Assembly (NCBI GenBank): GCA_947172415.1
Contig: OX359198.1
Span: 6,851,401-6,915,400, forward strand
Direction of reading: 5' to 3'
Length of the DNA stretch: 64,000 nucleotides
DNA from: Chondrosia reniformis
Taxonomy: Eukaryota; Porifera; Demospongiae; Chondrillida; Chondrillidae
The position numbers and the translations under genes were made by a program. The notes beneath the pieces were generated by a model. That model ran no database searches, was not told the DNA's origin, and saw only the letters and a program-made list of their open reading frames with translations. This document shows, in pieces, positions 1-11,569 of this stretch; position 1 is the stretch's first letter; every line of letters starts with the position of its first letter.

Positions 1-631
1 AGCCTAATTAGATATAGATCACAAGAGAGTAACTAATGATTCTTTAACGATGATCTTATTTCATTCATCTCCCACTTCATATCAGTCCCATCAAGTGAAG
101 ACTATTAAAATTGCAACTAAAATAGGATTCAGGGGAATTATAGGTACTTCACTTCCTCCTGATCACAGACTGGAGCATGGATAACAGAACTAGTACGTAC
201 ATCCTCAGAAAAGCTACTAACATATACAATCTATATATATCAACTATTTTGAGAAGCTAAAGAAATGCCCATGTTTGTCTAAACTTCCCAAAAGTGTTAT
301 ATAAATACTCATACAACAATTTACTAGCTAGCTGGGTTATTTCAAAACACCTTCTCAAATGGACTAAGCCAAACAAGGAATGTGTCACATCCATGTGCTT
401 CCACAATACAACAATAGGCCATCAAGAGAAGAAGAAGAAATACATTGGACAAGTGGTGTTGGCTTTCAATGTGTAAATCATTCGTGGGCTGACAAAGAGA
501 ATAGACCACCTCTCTAACTACTTGCTTCCTACCAACACAGTGGGATGAATAGCTGACAGGGTCACTTACAGTGTCAGTAGTTAACACACACCCACTCAGT
601 ACCCCTCATATATATCATTACATTGAGATAC

Positions 632-2426
632 TTATTTGACAAATCAATGGAGAGCAGTGCTTCATGAAACTCACTCCAGCTTTTTCTGTGCCTGATTTCA
701 ATGATGTTGGAAAATCTCACTTTGCTGGATCTCCTTCGCTCCATGTGTTCTGGGAGGAGAGGTGTGTTGACTGACTCATCTGGTACATCCACAAACTGGG
801 GCTCAGTCTAGATGGGTACAGGATGACAGAGAGCTAGATGATACAGCACCCACACACACTTGATGATCCAAATACTACATCACTTACATATTACAGAACT
901 GGTGAAGTATATAGAACTAATTATAAAACCAATGTTTGGACAAACTAATTCAATAACATAGCTTTACAAGACATAATATATATACCAAAGAACTACAAAT
1001 GAAGGTCCTACCTTGGGCCAGATGTGCCAAAAACAATACACACCATCCTATGGTGCCAACTAAGTGAAATAAGAAGGTTGCTAGGATACCATATGTTAGC
1101 GTACATAGCTAAAGAAAGAGACCAGCCATGTGAGCCTACAATAGCAACTCACACACAACCTCTATTACAATAGGTACACCAATGAACTATTATACCAGAG
1201 AGGGTCCTTATACACTGGCCATCAATGTACTTCTTAAAAAGGTGGAAGGTGAAAGGAAAATGAGTACTTTAGAGGTATACACACAACATCGAGGTCTCCC
1301 AGTCTACTAGATGCATGCATAACCATAGAAATGACATCCATCCCATACTACAGTATGTGAGCAGGGATGGGAGAGAGGTAGAGCACTTTTGGGTCAGTGA
1401 CTGACCACTCATGAGCCGTCATTAGCTATTGGCCTGTACTGCACTATATTGAAATGGGATACACTTTCGAAGTAACACCCAATGCAGTCTGCTGATTATG
1501 AGGTGAACATGAGCTATATCTAACTTATGAGTTAATTATCAAAAACTACATATACACACAATGTACATACACTGCACATGAATACTGCAAACATGCTTTA
1601 ACTGCAATCTACGTATAAATAAAAGGCAGTGATGAGCACGCAAACTTCTCTCTATTGCTTTACATGTATGACCAGCGAACACTTACTATCGTAAGATGCT
1701 CGAGGGATGTCGACATACTAAGTTCAACCTTTTCATCAGCTGCTTCAGAAGGATGACTGGATTCGCCTTCAGTCGACCCGCTAGGTGTCGCTGTCGAGGA
1801 TGTTAAGGTCGAAGAAAGCACCTCTTGCTGGCCCGTTTCGGCGTTAACACTCGCAATGTCAATGGAGAATTCGTCTTCCCGTTCTTCAGTTTTGGGGTTC
1901 GAGCCTTCACAACCATCTTCGAGACAATGCTCATCTTCCTCCTTACATGGAGGCAATCCGTTGACCATTGAGCCTTTTAGACAAGACTTCTTCTTACACG
2001 ACAAACCCGGTGAAAAGGGCCTCTCTGAAGAAACAGTTGCACAATCTTCCTCCGCCTTTGGGTCAAAATCTTCCTTTTTTCGTGTACACTCTTTACAACA
2101 CAGTCGCTGCCAAGGTCGCCAAAACAGAAAAGGAAAGAGACAGGTGGTGAACAAACACGTTTTAAAGTACACAGAAAAGAAAGGCTTTGGGTAGGACTCG
2201 TTCACAAACAGTCTCTATATTTGAGAAAGTAAGAACAGTTTATTACAATAAGTTCGCAGTTCGACCGAGTGACGAGAATAAGACTTACTTTTGATATTAT
2301 TGAAGAAGCGACCCAAATAGCTACAACTAGCGACAAAACTAACATTCCCAGTAGAATTCTTCTGCCTCGCTGGCTACAGCGGCTTAAAGCTCCTGTTCTA
2401 AGTGTACCGAGAAGAGAACGTTCCAT
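632..2426 (-). CDS. SLC35F5: SLC35F5-like nucleotide-sugar/drug-metabolite transporter family protein, 5' part (partial)
   Basis: Three exons join in phase on the minus strand: 2426-2289 (46 codons from the ATG at 2426), 2214-1687 (176 codons) and 795-632. Donors read GTAAGT, GTAAGT and GTATCT. Exon 1 ends in a hydrophobic helix with IWVASS, and exon 2 starts with PKPFFSVYFKTCLF and WRPWQ. Exon 3 carries SKVRFSNIIEIR. The same order and motifs occur in human SLC35F5, a ten-helix DMT-superfamily membrane protein of poorly known substrate. Exon 2 also encodes a loop of more than 100 residues rich in Ser, Glu and Thr, longer than in human. The remaining helices were not found in 1-631, so the gene continues beyond the left edge. 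The introns at 796-1686 and 1-631 show nothing else I can name. The start codon was chosen because the upstream TTG in the same frame is not a usual eukaryotic start. Family assignment is strong; substrate is unknown. Confidence 0.85.
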
Positions 2427-2592
2427 TGCTACTAACAAAGGTCAAGCTAAACGCTGCACACTGGCTTTATCTGGCTTTTTCACTTATCTGGTGTTTTTAC
2501 ACCCAAAATACTCGACTTATAGACCTTCCTTGACGCCATGTTCTTAAGGACTGTTTCAAGGAGTATTAATTTTATAATTTACTCTGCACGAT
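2427..2592. promoter_or_regulatory. shared divergent promoter region, SLC35F5 / 2OG oxygenase
   Basis: Only 166 bp separate the ATG of the minus-strand SLC35F5-like gene (2426) from the ATG of the plus-strand oxygenase (2593). Both 5' UTRs and core promoters must lie here. No TATA box is obvious. The region is inferred from gene orientation, not from a recognised motif. Confidence 0.5.
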
Positions 2593-3519
2593 ATGGCATC
2601 ATCGTCCGTTCCCGTAGTTGATCTGAGTAAGACGGAAGAAGTTATTATCGATGGACTACACAGCGCATTTACAGATGTTGGATTTGTATTTCTAGTCAAT
2701 CACAGCATCGATAGGAAATCAGTGGAGGAGGTTTTCGAGATTGCTAGATCATTTTTTGCTCTCCCCGTTGAAGTAAAGAGTAAATATACACGATCGGAGA
2801 AGACACGAAATAACGGTTACGTTGCTTTAGAAGTTGAAAAGGTTGACCCTAAAGGTCCTGTAGGCGATTATAAGGAGGCCTATGATTTAAATGGTAGATA
2901 TACTCAGCAATGGCCTTGCAATCAAGACATTCCATCATTCAAACCTATAATGGAAAAGTTTTATCAATCTTGCAATGATTTGACCCTAAAAATTTTGCAA
3001 TGGATGGGAATGGCTTTGAAACTTGAAGATCCTAGTTACTTTGTCAAGGCACATAAATCAGTCTACAATGATACCAAAAATTGTACCACTTTACGCCTGT
3101 TACATTACCCATCCATTCCTAGTAGCACCTCCATTAAGGAAGGACAGCTAAGATGCGGGGAACACTCAGATTATGGTTCAATAACTCTTCTCTTTCAGGA
3201 TTCCCTTGGCGGTTTGCAGGTGAAGCGGACAGATGGACAGTACATAGATGCACCCATTATTGAGGATAGCATTATCGTGAACTTGGGTTTGGTGATGGCC
3301 TGGTGGACATCAGATTTTTATAGAGCTACTCCACACAGAGTTATTGTGCCCAGGGATAATGTTTTAAGGAAAAGAGAGCGTTTGTCCATTGTATTCTTCA
3401 GTCACCCTGATAACGACACTGTTATTCAGTGTGTTCGTGGGTCCAATAAATACCAACCAATCACAGCCACTGATCATCTTCAGGAGCTGTTCCTCCAATC
3501 ATATGGGTATGGGCTCTAG
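2593..3519 (+). CDS. 2-oxoglutarate/Fe(II)-dependent oxygenase, isopenicillin-N-synthase-like family
   Basis: An intronless 308-aa protein. It has an N-terminal DIOX_N-type segment (VPVVDLS near residue 7 and the GFVFLVNHSI stretch around 30-39), then the 2OG-FeII_Oxy jelly roll. The metal ligands are visible: His191 and Asp193 in CGEHSDYGS, and His248 in TPHRVIVP. The 2-oxoglutarate-binding Arg263-x-Ser265 lies in RERLSIVFF. All catalytic residues of the family are therefore present. Family members hydroxylate, desaturate or cyclise small molecules; the substrate cannot be read from sequence. No signal peptide is seen, so it is probably cytosolic. It shares a 166-bp divergent promoter with the SLC35F5-like gene and converges on the UGT gene downstream. 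Being intronless beside intron-rich genes is notable. Family is certain, function open. Confidence 0.93.
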   Translation: MASSSVPVVDLSKTEEVIIDGLHSAFTDVGFVFLVNHSIDRKSVEEVFEIARSFFALPVEVKSKYTRSEKTRNNGYVALEVEKVDPKGPVGDYKEAYDLNGRYTQQWPCNQDIPSFKPIMEKFYQSCNDLTLKILQWMGMALKLEDPSYFVKAHKSVYNDTKNCTTLRLLHYPSIPSSTSIKEGQLRCGEHSDYGSITLLFQDSLGGLQVKRTDGQYIDAPIIEDSIIVNLGLVMAWWTSDFYRATPHRVIVPRDNVLRKRERLSIVFFSHPDNDTVIQCVRGSNKYQPITATDHLQELFLQSYGYGL

Positions 3520-3581
3520 ACTTGATCACTTCACTTGGACATTCTTAGCTGCGCTGTAATTTTATCAATTTACTAATATGT

Positions 3582-3587
3582 GTTTAT
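3582..3587 (-). terminator. polyadenylation signal of the UGT gene
   Basis: AATAAA on the minus strand about 65 nt beyond the UGT stop codon (3652-3654), a normal position for a 3' end signal. Confidence 0.5.
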
Positions 3588-3651
3588 TATAAATGTACAC
3601 TTTATATATACACATTCAATAGAAGGTTTAGAATGTTAATAATTACACAAT

Positions 3652-5175
3652 CTATTCTAATTTGTACTTGTCCTTCCTGCTACATTTGTAAAGATTCTTT
3701 AAGCACAAACAACCTAGTGAACCCAGGAGGAGTAGAAGTATTATCAGTGTCAGCTTGACGTCAAGGTTGTGAAATGTGACAGCACTCCAATTGTACTTGA
3801 TGAAAACTGGAACTAAATGGTTATATCCCACATCATGATAGTATTCAATGAGTTCTACCACCTTTTCCACACCTCCTGATGCCTTGAATATCTTTTGCAT
3901 TTTTTCAACACTTTTAGCGTACTTGTCTTCCCTCAATTCATGTACAGCCGAAATGACTCCTTCCTTTGTAATGGTTGACCCTGAGATATGAACGCCAATA
4001 TGACGGAGATGCACTTTGGCACAGTTCGTAAACTGATCTGCATCAATCGGCAGACAGAGCATTGGAACACCAGCAATAATTGCATCATTGATTCCTCCCA
4101 TGCCTCCATGTAGAGCAGCAAAAGAGATTGCAGAATGACGGAGAAGTTCACTTTGGGGAAACCAATTTGAAATAAACACTCTACTGCTATTCCAAATAGC
4201 ATCGTCTAATCCATCAAGTACAAAGCGATTATTTTCCTGTAAGCTCCAAGCTATATCAAAATTACTCTCCAATATACCAGGAATCAAGGAGTGTGCCACC
4301 TTGCTTGTCATGAGCCACTGGCTACCCATGCTGATGTAGACAACCGAGTTTGGTTGGCGGCTACTCAGCCACTCCTGCAGAGCACTGGGAAATGGATCCA
4401 CCGAGGGCTTTGTAGAGACTAGTGGACCTACATAGTGCATCATGGGATAGGCGGGCGTTGCCTGCTCAAACCCCATGGTTGTACCAATAATGACTGGATG
4501 AGTGACTCCTGCACTGGATAAGGTGGGTGATTCAAAAGGTGCTGGTAGATACATTGTCAAAATTAACAAGCTTGATACCAGACGATCAAGATATGGCATT
4601 TCTTCACTCATAACATAATGTAGACTTGGGACGGACACAGGGCATGGGAAGTTTGGCAAAGTTAGCTTAGTAAGCACTACTGTAGGCCAAAGTTCAAATG
4701 TTGCTCCCACTCTGTTGGTGACAAGCCAAGTAGCAACAGTTGGTAGCATTACATCGACCAGAACGACATCAAACTGAGAATGGACCGCTTTCATAGTGTC
4801 TATCATGGCATCACAGTTACTTTGCATAACGCTGACCAATAGATATATGGCAGACAAGAATGATGTAGAATTCATTTTACTTTGATCAGATGGTGACATT
4901 TCTGCAAATCCTGCCTTTATCAACTCTATATTATTGGATTTTAGGACTTTTGACGCCCTCCGAGCCGCGGCGTTATCTTCTGAATAATCATTCATCATAA
5001 ACTTGACGTTGTGTCCTCTATCCTGAAGAGCTTGCGCGATGGCGACAGCGGGCATCGCATGGCCACTCTCCGGGTAGGTGGCAATCAAAACCGAAAGAGA
5101 GTCATCTTGTTGATCCACTCCACTGCTGCAGACTGAGGGGAAAACGAATAACAGCAGTAAGATAGCGACAACCAT
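3652..5175 (-). CDS. UDP-glycosyltransferase (UGT family, GT1), membrane-anchored
   Basis: An intronless 507-aa type I membrane protein. It has a cleavable signal peptide (about residues 1-18), then an acceptor-binding N-terminal domain with the probable catalytic His39 in PESGHAMP. The C-terminal nucleotide-sugar domain has the UGT signature between about 335 and 382 (NWFPQSELL, then ALHGGMGG, then PIDADQFTN). A C-terminal transmembrane helix at about 475-495 is followed by a short Lys/Arg-rich tail. This is the layout of ER-resident animal UGTs, which transfer glucuronic acid or glucose from UDP-sugar to small lipophilic molecules. Whether the donor is UDP-glucuronate or UDP-glucose is not readable. 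The gene converges with the 2OG oxygenase; stop codons are about 130 bp apart. Both being intronless small-molecule-modifying enzymes may be coincidence. Confidence 0.93.
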   Translation of the reverse strand: MVVAILLLLFVFPSVCSSGVDQQDDSLSVLIATYPESGHAMPAVAIAQALQDRGHNVKFMMNDYSEDNAAARRASKVLKSNNIELIKAGFAEMSPSDQSKMNSTSFLSAIYLLVSVMQSNCDAMIDTMKAVHSQFDVVLVDVMLPTVATWLVTNRVGATFELWPTVVLTKLTLPNFPCPVSVPSLHYVMSEEMPYLDRLVSSLLILTMYLPAPFESPTLSSAGVTHPVIIGTTMGFEQATPAYPMMHYVGPLVSTKPSVDPFPSALQEWLSSRQPNSVVYISMGSQWLMTSKVAHSLIPGILESNFDIAWSLQENNRFVLDGLDDAIWNSSRVFISNWFPQSELLRHSAISFAALHGGMGGINDAIIAGVPMLCLPIDADQFTNCAKVHLRHIGVHISGSTITKEGVISAVHELREDKYAKSVEKMQKIFKASGGVEKVVELIEYYHDVGYNHLVPVFIKYNWSAVTFHNLDVKLTLIILLLLLGSLGCLCLKNLYKCSRKDKYKLE

Positions 5176-5619
5176 ATTCTGAGCTAGCCCTTAATTATAA
5201 ATATTTCGAAATAAAGAATGTCCTGAGCCCTAACTGGGAAAGCTGGAAATAATAGTCATGAAAAATCATAGAAGGGGTCGTAGTTATATAAGCACATCTG
5301 ACGGGTAGCCCTCAGCTGCGTGTGCATGCACCTTCTTATGTCATATCCTTAAATTTATTTTGAATGGCTTCGTTTTGCAGAATCAAATATTTAATCAGGC
5401 ACCTAACCTATATAGCGATAGCAAGTAGGACCATTCTCGCATAATGACGGGAACGGCTGCCCAGTACTCACTAATATACCCAAAATCTATCCATATTAAT
5501 TTATATTAATACATATAATAAAAATATAATATGCAATTTGAATATGCACAAAATCAAACACTCATAAAGCTAATCTAGAACTTCATGTCCTTAAACTATT
5601 TTCTCATGCAGTAATTACA
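5176..5619. other. intergenic, UGT start to alsin-like 3' end
   Basis: No coding exon or repeat recognised. It should hold the UGT promoter and the 3' UTR of the alsin-like gene. Confidence 0.4.
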
Positions 5620-8600
5620 TCATGAGTGAGTTATAGTCTTTGTCTCAGAAGGGAAGCGCTCAGCCTCATTGTAAATGTGTTGATAAACAGACTGCACAGA
5701 GAGAGATTTGAGAGGAGTATATATATATAGCCAAAGGTGGAAGGTATAAGTCCTACCTCAAATGTAGTCAATACATACTCCTCTTTAACATCCTTTGGGG
5801 AGTGTTCCCAGGCAAAGTCGTTTAGGAACAAGACATACGCTCCTAAGCGCGGGAACCTAATGTAGATACATGAAGAGCCTTATAAAGTTTCAGCATATTT
5901 CATACAAGTCATGTAAGGACAGGTCTAGATCTCATAGCAAAGGCACTATTAAAAATGTTTTGAAGCCCTTAGGAGCACCTAGCAGTTGGAAAGAAGTACA
6001 TATAATTATAACATAATATATCATGTAATTCACACTGAAAGGTCAAACATCCACTGGGTGCCTCAAAACTCACTCAGCTCTGACAACTGTCATGACCAGA
6101 AGGGGGAAGAGATCATCTAATCCTTCAGAACCAGAGGCTTCCTCAATACCAACAAAGACATCCTTGAGACATCCTATGATCTCCCTTGGAGTATACATTG
6201 CCCTATATATCATAGGTATGGATATATAGTGAGTGTATATTGCCCTATATATCATGTATATTGCCCCATACAACATTGGTACATATATATAGTGAGTATA
6301 TAGTACTCCACCTATCAACCCAGGACTACCAGCTTAAGCACTGTCACCCTATACACTGAGCTCTGAAAATTATATTATTGTTTCAGTTGTGTCTACCTAT
6401 AAATGTTATAATTAATAATCTTCATTTTATAATTGGCAGCGTTTCAATTTCATATACACAGTCAAAACATGTCCATTATCGGTAACCCAGTCCATTTCCT
6501 GTGGGTGGGGTTAAACTACTTATTAAGTATTGACCTATTTGTCATGGTTAACAAGGAAGTGGTTTTAGTGATGTAAACTCACTTAATTCCATCCAATTTG
6601 TGAGCAGACTTATAAATGAGCTATAAAAAGACTGAAATTATGAAAAGTTTACAGATACCATAGAGTGAGTATACAAACCTCATAGTATCGGCTACTCCTC
6701 TTATGCACCTCAATATCCTTAATCACTTTCCTAAAAAGTTTCAGATATGTCACATTTTCTTAGAAAGTTGTCTCATTGATATTCTCAAGAAGATTCACTT
6801 ACTTATCAGCTTCAAGGTACTTTAGCAGTTGAAGGTCAGTGAGAATACCCAGAACTCGAAGTCCCTTGGCGTACTTGGAGGACTGATGGTCAAAGTGCAG
6901 TACATACAAAGTCCATAAGGTTGGGTATATCTTCTCAAAGACATAGGGATGAATGAGGTCATAGCCTGACTCAATGTCCACCCAATCGTTGATGCCACCA
7001 GCTTGAGATTCATCGCATCTGGCCATCCCAAAGGGTGCCAGTAATGTTTGGTCTCCTCTCAGAGTGGGAAATAGAAACCTATCAGAAAAACAAGATACCA
7101 TCCATGCGTAAAACTGTCAACAATAAACAACTGCATACAGAGTGATGGATAGCTATTTATTGTCTTCAAATTGAAAACCTTTTGATCCAGGAATCTTCTT
7201 CAGCAAGACAATGAAGACAGATGTACTTCTCATTCAATCTTAAAATTTTTAATTATACAATACATTTTAACAAATCTGCTAGCATAGCCATAGAAACCAG
7301 ATTTTAGAATGAAATTTGAAGGGCATCAGGGTGCTGATGAATGACCAAACAGCACCTCTAACCAGCTATGTCTGACATAGTAAAGAATCTTAACTTGGTA
7401 GAAACCAATTCTTGGATGTGGTATGAAGTGGTTCATATAAGAATTTGTTCAACATGAATTAACAATTGAAGGTAGATTTCAATGGTATGTAAATACCAGT
7501 TTCTCTCTGCCATACCTTAACATGGCATGCAGCTGCTGGACAATTTCCTTGGCTTCATGGATGGCATGGACGAGAAGAAACTTTGAGGCTCCGATACCAG
7601 AGTAGGAATGGCAAAAGTTATTGGTCAATTTAATCAATAATAAATTGATTGGATGGGAAGGATCAGAGAATATCTACAGTATAACCAGGAACAGGAAATA
7701 TATAGACTAGGTCACCAGTAGAATCTCAACTTACACTCTCCACTGCCTCATTGGTTGCAGTCTGTAACTGATTAGTTGAGCTGACAGCACCAATATCATC
7801 TGTGATTTTCATTGAGTTCTCTGGATGGTTGCTAGGCGATTGACCTCCTCTGTCATCGCTGCTCATAGATTTGGACTTTGGTCTTGCCATTCCTTGCTGT
7901 TTGTAGAAGAACCAGTTTCTTAATGAATGGTAGGGCACGCCTGTGGCAGCCCCGTCATGGATACCCAGCTGGTGCCGGCAGTGCTCTATCAGAGCACGCC
8001 ATTTTTCAGAGGCCCTCACAGAAATCACTCCAATGTTTTGATCAACAGGAACCAGGCTGTAGAGGAACGACAACAGTAACTAATATTGATATAAATACTG
8101 TTGTCAGTGTCTTGAGGTTCGGGACTAGAGAAGCTTACATGGTTGAAACTCTGTTCTCTTTGTCTTTCCGCTGCTGTTCAAAGAGGTTGTGGATGTTAGC
8201 CTTGTCACAATGGATTTCTGCATCCCAAGTTCCACTGAAAGTGCCTCTTAACTGTACTGGTTTTGATGTCCCATTGACTATAGTAAGTAGTCCCTGCAAC
8301 ACACATACATTAATATAGTTGCTGTGTGTACAAATATTCATCTGAGCCTCCGTATACCTCTCCAGAGAGCTTCAGATTGGGTCCAATCTTCCCCTTGAAG
8401 GAGTTACCAGAGAGACTAACTATGTAACCTTCACCTCCCTCCTGAACATGAACAGAGAGTTGGAGGCAAGTGAGAATTAATGGATGCCATCAATGCAGTC
8501 TGTCAGCTCACAGTTATACTTCCGTTAGTGAACACTGCCTCGCAGTATGTGCCAACGGAGGTCAATACGAGACCATTTCCACTGTGAACATCATTACTCC

Positions 8601-11372
8601 ACATTCCCATGTATCTAAGGAACCTACATAAAGCACACATATGAACAACCCAATGCTATGAATTTAATTAATTTAGGTTTAGCTGCTTCATATAATGTAC
8701 ATTGTCTTATCCTCCAGTACTCCATATCCTGACCGCTTATCATTCTCCCAAGTACCAATGTAGAGTGACTTCTTTTCTCCCTTCTCTATGTATGTACCAA
8801 ACCCATGCTTCTTTCCATCCTTCCACCATCCCTCGTATACATCTCCATTGTAATACCTTCAAAAGAGTGGAGACACATTGTCAGTTAAAATATAATTGAT
8901 GATTATCACATTCTCAGTGTGAATAATTAAATTTCCCCTTTAATCATCAAACTCTTGATCAAGGTAGCAGTTGGAAAAGTGAACTCTTTTGAAAAGAAGT
9001 GACACACTCACCTCATATCCCCATAGCCATTGAACTTTCCATTTTCAAAATCTCCACGATACTCTTGAGGTTGTGGGTGACTGCTCTCCTTGGTCTCTTG
9101 GCTGAACACAAACTCTCCAGTTCTATTAGTAGACAGTATTGAAATCCTTAATATGGTACTACCATTCTTCACATATAAAATCATAACATTTAATAATATG
9201 ATAATAAGTATAGAACTCTCCACAGGAGAGACAAGAGAGAAAGCTTTGTCACATGGAAAATAGAATACATAATGATAGGCTCTCATTTCCAAGTGGTTTG
9301 CTGTCTCTAAAACATGAAGGTCACATGACATTAAAATAATAATACTTTGTTTAATAGTATTCCTATTTCCCCGGTTTGTGTACCAACATACTGAGCATTA
9401 GGACATGTAATACTACAGTACAGATATACACATGTACCCTTCAAATTTGCCATGGCTGAATCGACCTCTGTAATGGAAGCCTTCCTTTATATTTTCAAGG
9501 TCCCCTCTAAAGGGAGAAAGTGGATATAATCCTAGAGAGAATCAATGTGGATGACTGCACCTAATCTAAAGAAGGGTTAAAGATATACAGCCGACCTGAA
9601 CTTAAGTGAATTCCTTAGTACATACAATAAACAAAAGAATTTCCAAGTCCCATCAAATGTTGTATTATGTAATCACTATTCATTGCATACGGTGGATTTC
9701 CAATATACACAACATATGTAATGAATGTTTCTGTTCCCCTGTAGTTTTAAAAGTGCTCCAATCAAATAATTTGCCCATATGGGTCACTCCTACAATCATA
9801 GTTTCCATAGCAACCATGTCAGGTAGAATATAAAAAAATACAAAAATCTCTGTGACCCACTTATCTCCGTGGGGCTTTCCCTTGTACCAGGGTCCAGTAT
9901 AAATACATCCACACAAATCGTGACCCTTTTCTACAAAGTTGTATCTCAGCTTCTCCCTGACTTCAGTGGACTTGATTATACTGTGCAGGTCAACTACTCT
10001 TGGACTACAGATTGGTCGAGAGCGGAAAGGACAGTCAATGGGCAAGCCAAACCATTGCATCATCAGACGCTTACTTCCCACTGTCTTCTTTCTGAGATGT
10101 CTTAATAGCTGTTGCTATTGACCAAATCAACTTTGTCTTACCCTCCAAAGTTGCACAAGTGACAGTAACTGTCTCTTCTGGGAAGATTAATGTAAAACTA
10201 AAAGAATTAAGAGGAAGTGATAGAAGTTAGAGGAAGTTATGTGGACAATTAAAGCAACTCCATTTCAACAACCAACCATCTCTCCATATGTGACATTTTC
10301 TGCTGATCTGTGCCAGCGTGCGATACCCAGATGAAGGGGAGATTGAAACCAATTACTAGTTTGCTTCCATTACTAATGGCAATTGCATCTTCAAAGAGAA
10401 ATAGTCTAGCCTTTCTTGACTGGAGCTTGTGATTACCTGAGAGGGTTGCTTCAAACTCAGTTACTGCAGAACCACTCGTGGGGATGGTACATGCTATATA
10501 CCTTCTTCCTTCATTGCCCTGCTTCAGCCCAGCCTAGTCAAATTAAAGATTTTCACTTTTTTCATTTATTACAGGGAGTCATTATTATTATAGCTATCCA
10601 GTGGAGAAGAAGAAGAAGAAAACTATTGTACCCTCTTCCAAAGCTCTCACTATGTTTAGTTCTCTATAGGCCTTGAACTCTAAAATAACTGTAGCATGTT
10701 GAAAAATGGTGAGTTTGATAATTCGTATAGGTCTACAATATGGCATATAATGATAAAATGGCCACTGTCATGGGCTTTATAACTTTAAGGCCCAGGGGGT
10801 ACTATATATGGTCTATATTAGATATGTCATGTCAATACCAATCTGTAGATACTCAACAACAAGCGACTACTAATTTTGCTGAATAGGTCAAAACTGGTAG
10901 GTAAATTTTACGGCTATTCGTTGGATATATAATCTTGAACAGACATGCACAAACACATTTCCTTTCTGGAGTAGGTCTTATATCTCGTTATTATATACCT
11001 AACAAATCATTAGTACTGTGACGTTAATTAGGGTCGGTATACACATTAATAGTTTCAAGTCGAGTCTAGTCTACTTGCAGACCTATACCTACACACGTCG
11101 TCGTGCCCATACACAACCTCTAGACAGGCTACAGTTAGCAATGAAATTTACTACTATATTTTTCAATTGGTAAAAATATCAGTACACTGTAATTCGTAAC
11201 GAAGCCGTAAAGCTATTCGCCTTTCCAATTCTCTACGCATAGACATTATTATATTAGAGCGACGAAAATAATTACTTACTGCAAGATCTGGTTTCAGAGA
11301 AGACCAAAATCTTTCTGATTCAACAGAAGTTGGTTTTTGAGGACTGAGAACCAAGTCATTCTTATACGCCAT
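5620..11372 (-). CDS. ALS2-like: short alsin-family protein: PH-like, MORN repeats, VPS9 (Rab5 GEF)
   Basis: Seventeen exons join without a phase error to 799 aa: 11372-11280, 10533-10277, 10197-10142, 10080-9861, 9506-9438, 9122-9012, 8856-8701, 8623-8512, 8441-8358, 8293-8139, 8056-7735, 7673-7516, 7078-6803, 6730-6679, 6180-6074, 5856-5757, 5691-5620. Residues about 32-150 look PH-like (KARLFLFEDAIAI). About 190-390 hold MORN units (YTGPWYKGKPHG, YEGWWKDGKKHGFG, YMGMWSNDVHSGNG). The C-terminal third matches the alsin VPS9 region (HPINLLL, YPTLWTLYVLHFD, LDDLFPLLVM). VPS9 domains exchange nucleotide on Rab5, and in alsin MORN plus VPS9 act on endosomes. The RCC1-like and DH domains of human alsin are absent, a layout closer to ALS2CL. 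The acceptor of exon 15 is weak. Homology is very strong; exon 2 and its start are less certain than the rest. Confidence 0.9.
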
Positions 11373-11569
11373 ATTGGTAAACTTGAAACAGAATCTTCCT
11401 TTTTTTCAATGGCGCATTTGGATTACGTACTTAGAGTTCTATAAATCTCCGTACATGCGATATACGTAGGTGTACGGTTAAACAATGTTATTGTAACTAC
11501 ATTAAAAAATAAATACCAGCATCCTCTAGTTTACACGCATAATTAAGTTAAAATTTTATATTTCTTGTG

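Noticed and set aside
1856-2194. 112-codon plus-strand frame
   Set aside because: Antisense shadow of SLC35F5 exon 2, whose frame is supported by homology and splice sites.
9680-10081. Single 133-codon minus-strand gene
   Set aside because: It is one exon of the alsin-like gene (10080-9861) plus read-through into an intron.
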